Shown piece by piece: positions 6,985 to 10,000 of a stretch of DNA of 10,000 nt (position 1 is the stretch's first letter; each line of letters begins with the position of its first letter). Source of the DNA: Methanospirillum hungatei. Lineage in GTDB: Archaea; Halobacteriota; Methanomicrobia; Methanomicrobiales; Methanospirillaceae. The stretch covers positions 1 through 10,000 of the forward strand of contig NZ_JAIWNS010000048.1 in NCBI RefSeq assembly GCF_020216685.1, given 5' to 3'. The notes under the pieces are model-generated. The model saw nothing but the letters and a program-made list of their open reading frames with translations. It ran no database searches and was not told the origin of the DNA. The translations under genes were made by a program, and so were the position numbers.

Positions 6985-7974
6985 ATGTCCATCATTGAAA
7001 ACCTCCGCCGCGGTGATGGAGAAGAGGCAGGGGGCGGGAAATTTAATCCGTTCCGCATTCTTGAGATCGGAGAGAGCATGGTCCGGTATTGTGATGGCAT
7101 CAGGATCAAGAATTACAATTTCCTTGCTATTCTGACCAGTGACCGACTTGTTCTGATTGAAAGTGCCCAGCAGAGTGCAGGAACCATTGCAAAGGAGATC
7201 CCTGTCTCCATGATTCAGGGTGCTGCGATGGAGCGGGATGAGAAGAACCGGCCATCCCTGGCGGTATCAATGGAGGTTGGAGGTCAGACCCGTCTGATGA
7301 AACTGGTGTTTACCGGACTTATTGCTGAACCAGAGACCGAATGCCGTGAATGGTTTGCTGCCATTAATGGATATCCCCCTGAACCGGAACTTAATCAGGA
7401 ACCTGAGCTCCCGGTTGCTCCAGAACCGACACCCGAACCAATACCGGTCTCTCTCTCCCCGCCCGGTACTGCAGGGCCTCTACCGGTTCCTGCACCAGCT
7501 CCAGTGCCCTCTCCGATAATTGATGCAGAAGCAGTCTCTCCTGTACCAAAAACTGAGGAGATTCAGGAGCAGATTCCTGCACCGGTACAACTGGAACCTG
7601 CACCAACACCCGTCATCCAATATCAGCAGGAACCTGTCTCTCCCCCGGCTCCTGTGGAAATCTCCCCTGAAGTGCCAGAGGTCATTTCACCAGCACCGAA
7701 AGGTCCGGTTGTTGATAAGGCTCCGGAGTCCATTCCACAAAAAATCATGCCCATTCCAAAAAATGGGAAACAGCGTATATCAGTTCCGGCACCTGACACG
7801 GAATCAATACAAATTTCATTAGAAAAACCCAATATCAGCCCGCTCCGGTTTAAAAGAAGGGACACAACTCCTGTTAGCGGAAACAGTGGGAAACCCAGGT
7901 ACTGTATGCATTGTGGTTCACGGTTTCCTGCTGTGGCAAAGTTTTGTCCGGTTTGTGGAAAGACCCAGGTCTGA
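6985..7974 (+). CDS. Unrecognised protein: N-terminal globular domain, long Pro/Glu-rich linker, C-terminal zinc ribbon
   Basis: I do not recognise this 329-residue protein as a named family. Residues about 20-130 look globular. Alternating hydrophobic strands such as NFLAILTSDRLVLIES and QTRLMKLVFTG are followed by a Trp-containing helix (CREWFAAINGY), which resembles a PH/GRAM-like fold; that assignment is a guess. Residues about 131-250 are dominated by Pro, Glu, Val and Ala with PEP and PAP repeats, so this part is probably extended and unstructured. Residues 305-329 form a four-cysteine zinc ribbon: C307, C310, C321 and C324 (YCMHCG ... FCPVCG). There is no signal peptide or membrane segment, so it should be cytoplasmic. 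The ATG directly abuts the sucD stop and has a G-run (6971-6976) as ribosome binding site, so it belongs to the kor-suc transcript. A role in assembly, localisation or control of these enzymes is possible but unproven. Confidence 0.8.
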   Translation: MSIIENLRRGDGEEAGGGKFNPFRILEIGESMVRYCDGIRIKNYNFLAILTSDRLVLIESAQQSAGTIAKEIPVSMIQGAAMERDEKNRPSLAVSMEVGGQTRLMKLVFTGLIAEPETECREWFAAINGYPPEPELNQEPELPVAPEPTPEPIPVSLSPPGTAGPLPVPAPAPVPSPIIDAEAVSPVPKTEEIQEQIPAPVQLEPAPTPVIQYQQEPVSPPAPVEISPEVPEVISPAPKGPVVDKAPESIPQKIMPIPKNGKQRISVPAPDTESIQISLEKPNISPLRFKRRDTTPVSGNSGKPRYCMHCGSRFPAVAKFCPVCGKTQV

Positions 7975-7980
7975 TCCGTC

Positions 7981-8715
7981 ATGGGATCATACCATGGCAG
8001 ATATCCACAGCTGGATGCCTGTCGTGGTATTGCTATTCTCATGATGATCTGGTTCCATTTTTTTGTAGATCTTGCATTTCTCGGATTGCCCGGGCCTGAT
8101 CCCTTTTCAGGTCTTCTTCGTATCTTCGGGATGCTGACCACGATCTCGTTTATTGGTATTGCGGGAATATCCGCACACCTGAAGGCTCAAAAAACTCCGG
8201 GATTGATGAATCAGATCTCTTCGTTTTTCAAACGAGGGGGCGAACTCATCCTGATTGGTATGGGTATCACCATCGTCACCTGGTTCGTGATGGATGGCGA
8301 GGGGTATGTGGTATTTGGAATCCTGCACCTCATCGGCACAGCACTTATTCTGACCCCGCTCCTCTACCGGTTAAATTATACCGGGCTTATCCTTGCAGCC
8401 GCTCTCATCCTGATCGCATACACAAACCTCCTCCCTTCCGGTCCCTTATGGCTTGCATGGTCTGGTATCTGCCCGGAAGATTTCTATTCGGTAGATTATG
8501 CACCACTCATACCATGGCTTTCAGTCTTTCTTATTGGATTATCTGCAGGCCGGTTCCTCTTTCCATGTGGCAATCCGCGATATGACTCTGGCGACCCCAG
8601 CAGTTTCGGACTCTCTCTGGCTTATCTGGGAAGACACTCTCTTCTGATTTATCTCATTCATCAGCCGGTTCTGTTCCTGCTGATTATCAGTGTTGCAAAA
8701 ATTAGTATCGGATGA
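7981..8715 (+). CDS. DUF1624-type (heparan-alpha-glucosaminide N-acetyltransferase-like) membrane protein
   Basis: This 244-residue integral membrane protein has about seven hydrophobic segments (roughly 15-35, 46-65, 88-104, 108-128, 133-150, 174-192 and 220-238). The opening block YPQLDACRGIAILMMIWFH (8-26) and the closing block YLGRHSLLIYLIHQPVL (215-231) are typical of DUF1624/HGSNAT-catalytic proteins. In human HGSNAT a conserved histidine is acetylated during transfer from acetyl-CoA across a membrane; H26 or H227 are candidates here. Prokaryotic members are thought to acylate glycans or similar extracytoplasmic molecules, but the substrate is unknown. The ATG lies 6 bases after the zinc-ribbon gene with only a weak AGGT at 7967-7970, so translation may be coupled. 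The stop is one base from the convergent TPR gene. Confidence 0.85.
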   Translation: MGSYHGRYPQLDACRGIAILMMIWFHFFVDLAFLGLPGPDPFSGLLRIFGMLTTISFIGIAGISAHLKAQKTPGLMNQISSFFKRGGELILIGMGITIVTWFVMDGEGYVVFGILHLIGTALILTPLLYRLNYTGLILAAALILIAYTNLLPSGPLWLAWSGICPEDFYSVDYAPLIPWLSVFLIGLSAGRFLFPCGNPRYDSGDPSSFGLSLAYLGRHSLLIYLIHQPVLFLLIISVAKISIG

Positions 8716-8716
8716 A

Positions 8717-9448
8717 TTATTTCAGAATATTTAAAAGACCTGAAAAAAGCTCTGAAGAGGTATTTTCAGTAGTATTATCCGATTCTTTCTCATGATCCCC
8801 AATCGATGAAGTGATGTTTTTCTTCACCGTCTCAAGACGGGACTGCACAACGGTGAGGTTTGGATCAATGCTGATCGCTTTTTCAAATGCATCAATGGCC
8901 TGTGTATTCTGTCCGATCTTTTCATATATCGTCCCGATGTAATACCATCCGACGGCATTATTCTGATCATAGGTTGTTGCATTGAGGTATGCTGCAATAG
9001 CCTCCTCGAATTTCCCCTGGTCAAAGTATGAGGCTCCCATATTTTCCCATGCACTGGAATAATTCGGACGAATACTCAATGCCTGCCGGTATGAGTCTAC
9101 CTCCTCTTCATACCGTGCAAGTTTCCCAAGCGTGACCCCCCGGTTATACCATGCATCGGCATCCTGCGGGGTGACTCTGACTGCTTCATCTGCAACTTCG
9201 AGTGCCTCTTCATATTTTCCCTGCCGGTTCAGGACGATTCCCAGGTTATTGAGTGCATCGGAAAACCCCGGACGCATCTTCAGAGCGAGCCGGTACTCAT
9301 GTGTGGCATTTTCATACTGGCCAAAGGAGGATAATGCATTACCCATCAGATAATGCTCATCTGCTGTCATTTCATCCGTTTCTGCAAAGGTTGTGGGGAC
9401 AAGGATGAAAATTATAAAAAAAGTGATGAGAGGAACCAATCTGTTCAT
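8717..9448 (-). CDS. Exported TPR-repeat protein
   Basis: This 243-residue protein opens with MNRLVPLITFFIIFILVPTT followed by FAETDE, a clear signal peptide or N-terminal anchor (1-22). Five tetratricopeptide repeats then run in exact 34-residue register: 29-62, 63-96, 97-130, 131-164 and 165-198, each with the usual G-x-Y/F-EEA-type helix A/B pattern and a Pro near the end. The C-terminal 45 residues are polar (Asp, Glu, Asn, Thr, Ser) and end in a short amphipathic helix. Seven N-x-S/T sequons (N47, N129, N156, N197, N211, N225, N229) fit an exported, possibly N-glycosylated archaeal protein. TPRs bind other proteins; the partner is unknown. The gene is convergent to the TCA run with a 1-base gap. 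No strong ribosome binding site precedes the start. TPR proteins of this kind are abundant in Methanospirillum-like genomes. Confidence 0.92.
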   Translation of the reverse strand: MNRLVPLITFFIIFILVPTTFAETDEMTADEHYLMGNALSSFGQYENATHEYRLALKMRPGFSDALNNLGIVLNRQGKYEEALEVADEAVRVTPQDADAWYNRGVTLGKLARYEEEVDSYRQALSIRPNYSSAWENMGASYFDQGKFEEAIAAYLNATTYDQNNAVGWYYIGTIYEKIGQNTQAIDAFEKAISIDPNLTVVQSRLETVKKNITSSIGDHEKESDNTTENTSSELFSGLLNILK

Positions 9449-9693
9449 TCAGTACACGGTTGGAATAGAATGAAATAATGTTTGTGGCTCTTACGTAAAA
9501 ATCCCTTTTGTCATCTGAAAAAATTAACATTTCTTCCTATTCGACGGATGCAGAACCCATGTATGAGAAGAGGGAGATCGTACCGAATTTTATGCCCATA
9601 ATTTTTTAGTCCTCTATTCTTTTCATGAAGAAATTCAGGCAATTATTGAACTTCTTTCCAGCAAAGACTCGTAATCTAAAAGTTCAAAAAATG

Positions 9694-9701
9694 TATTTAT
9701 A
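9694..9701 (+). promoter_or_regulatory. TATA box for the gene at 9728
   Basis: TATTTATA, preceded by an A-rich stretch that could serve as BRE, lies 26 bases before the ATG. Transcription would start around 9720-9727, giving a leaderless or nearly leaderless message. This agrees with the lack of any Shine-Dalgarno sequence before this start codon. Confidence 0.6.
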
Positions 9702-9705
9702 CTTC

Positions 9706-9717
9706 TGATTGCAATCA
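9706..9717. promoter_or_regulatory. 12-base perfect palindrome, candidate operator
   Basis: TGATTGCAATCA is a perfect inverted repeat without spacer. It sits between the TATA box and the start codon of the gene at 9728, ending 10 bases before the ATG and just upstream of the expected transcription start. A dimeric regulator bound there would block initiation. No regulator gene is visible nearby, so the function is inferred from position and symmetry only. Confidence 0.4.
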
Positions 9718-9727
9718 TTACATCATT

Positions 9728-10000
9728 ATGCCAGTCAACCAGGCGCAGGTCGACAGCATCATTTCTTCGGCATCTGCCGAAGATCCGGAGATTCAACTGC
9801 TTAAACTCAGGGATGAGGTTGAGCTGCTGAAGACCTCGATTAAACGCCTGCTCATTGATATACGGGAACGTATGAATGATGCGGAGAACCCGCTTGTTCA
9901 GGCGTTAAAGGGGAACCCGGTGGAGTTTGTGGGCCAGCATACCACAGCTCCCACTCCTATGGAGGGATATATCGATGATTATGATGAGGAACCATCTGGT
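9728..10000 (+). CDS. Coiled-coil acidic protein of unknown identity, 3' end outside the window
   Basis: The frame is open from the ATG at 9728 through the right edge, giving 91 visible residues. After MPVNQAQVDSIISSASAE comes a heptad-like helix (about 18-55) with LLKLRDEVELLKTSIKRLL and DIRERMNDAENPL, which should form a coiled coil. It is followed by a low-complexity stretch rich in Pro, Thr, Asp and Glu (GYIDDYDEEP near the edge). There is no signal peptide. The leaderless promoter and the palindrome upstream suggest it starts a separate transcription unit. The short coiled coil followed by an acidic linker recalls archaellum accessory proteins (ArlC/D/E class) of Methanomicrobiales, but this is only a resemblance; without the rest of the protein I cannot name it. 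Confidence 0.8.
   Translation, partial: MPVNQAQVDSIISSASAEDPEIQLLKLRDEVELLKTSIKRLLIDIRERMNDAENPLVQALKGNPVEFVGQHTTAPTPMEGYIDDYDEEPSG

Larger units (their letters stand above)
9449..9727. other. AT-rich divergent intergenic region
   Basis: This 279-base gap separates the minus-strand TPR gene from the plus-strand gene at 9728, so it must carry both promoters. The plus-strand promoter is visible near its right edge. For the TPR gene I see no convincing TATA box; a minus-strand TTTTACGTAA (9491-9500) is the best weak candidate. The left half contains a T6 tract at 9602-9607. Imperfect inverted repeats lie at 9627-9637 and 9647-9657 around a 9-base loop. Two short open segments in different frames (9508-9609 and 9567-9674) could be remnants of a small gene. 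No tRNA or other recognisable RNA gene is present. Confidence 0.6.

Noticed and set aside
7375..7734. Possible DNA tandem repeat or CRISPR-like array in the Pro-rich segment
   Set aside because: The repetition is at the amino acid level only. There are no constant DNA repeats or spacers, and the frame is intact throughout.
7623..8141. 172-codon open frame on the minus strand
   Set aside because: It spans the antisense of the linker and zinc ribbon and the start of the acyltransferase gene, has no recognisable domain, and arises from codon bias of the sense genes.
9491..9498. TTACGTAA 8-base palindrome upstream of the TPR gene
   Set aside because: Too short to distinguish from chance in AT-rich sequence. 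Mentioned only as a weak minus-strand promoter candidate.
9627..9657. Imperfect inverted repeat (11-base arms, 9-base loop) that could be a hairpin or terminator
   Set aside because: AT-rich with a mismatch and a G-T pair, not followed by a T-run, and no plus-strand gene ends there.
9625..9708. 27-codon open frame starting MKKFRQLLNFF
   Set aside because: Very short, no ribosome binding site, and it runs through the TATA box of the next gene. The alternative frame over the same bases looks more protein-like.

Overview
The window looks like chromosomal DNA from a methanogenic archaeon of the Methanomicrobiales, most likely Methanospirillum or a close relative. This rests on an archaeal-type ribosomal protein L10e, a two-subunit class I fumarase, a four-subunit archaeal 2-oxoglutarate:ferredoxin oxidoreductase, archaeal TATA-like boxes and Shine-Dalgarno sites matching an archaeal 16S tail. 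The genus is inferred from gene order and protein style, not from a search.

Layout. Bases 1-348 hold the 3' end of a NitT/TauT-type ABC transporter ATPase. Bases 379-891 encode ribosomal protein L10e. From 961 to 8715 there is one dense run of ten same-strand genes: fumA, fumB, korD, korA, korB, korC, sucC, sucD, an unrecognised protein with a C-terminal zinc ribbon, and a DUF1624-type membrane acyltransferase. Junctions in this run are 4-11 base overlaps, direct abutment, or a 6-base gap. A TPR protein with a signal peptide (8717-9448, minus strand) faces the run and is separated from it by one base. A 279-base divergent intergenic region (9449-9727) follows. The window ends inside a plus-strand gene (from 9728) that encodes a coiled-coil, acidic protein of uncertain identity.

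How the genes work together. FumAB interconverts malate and fumarate. SucCD makes succinyl-CoA from succinate. KorABCD reductively carboxylates succinyl-CoA to 2-oxoglutarate using reduced ferredoxin. Together they form the fumarate and succinate-to-2-oxoglutarate parts of the incomplete reductive TCA pathway that methanogens of this type use to make glutamate. Fumarate reductase, the step between the two parts, is not in the window. The two downstream genes are physically part of the same run, but their role is unknown.

The best leads are: the unknown zinc-ribbon and acyltransferase pair fused to the end of a TCA operon; an atypical second cluster motif in KorD; a TTG start for korA sitting on a near-perfect Shine-Dalgarno sequence; a 12-base perfect palindrome between the TATA box and the start codon of the last gene; and a possible frameshifted small-gene remnant in the intergenic region. 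No RNA genes, CRISPR arrays, insertion sequences or replication origins were seen.
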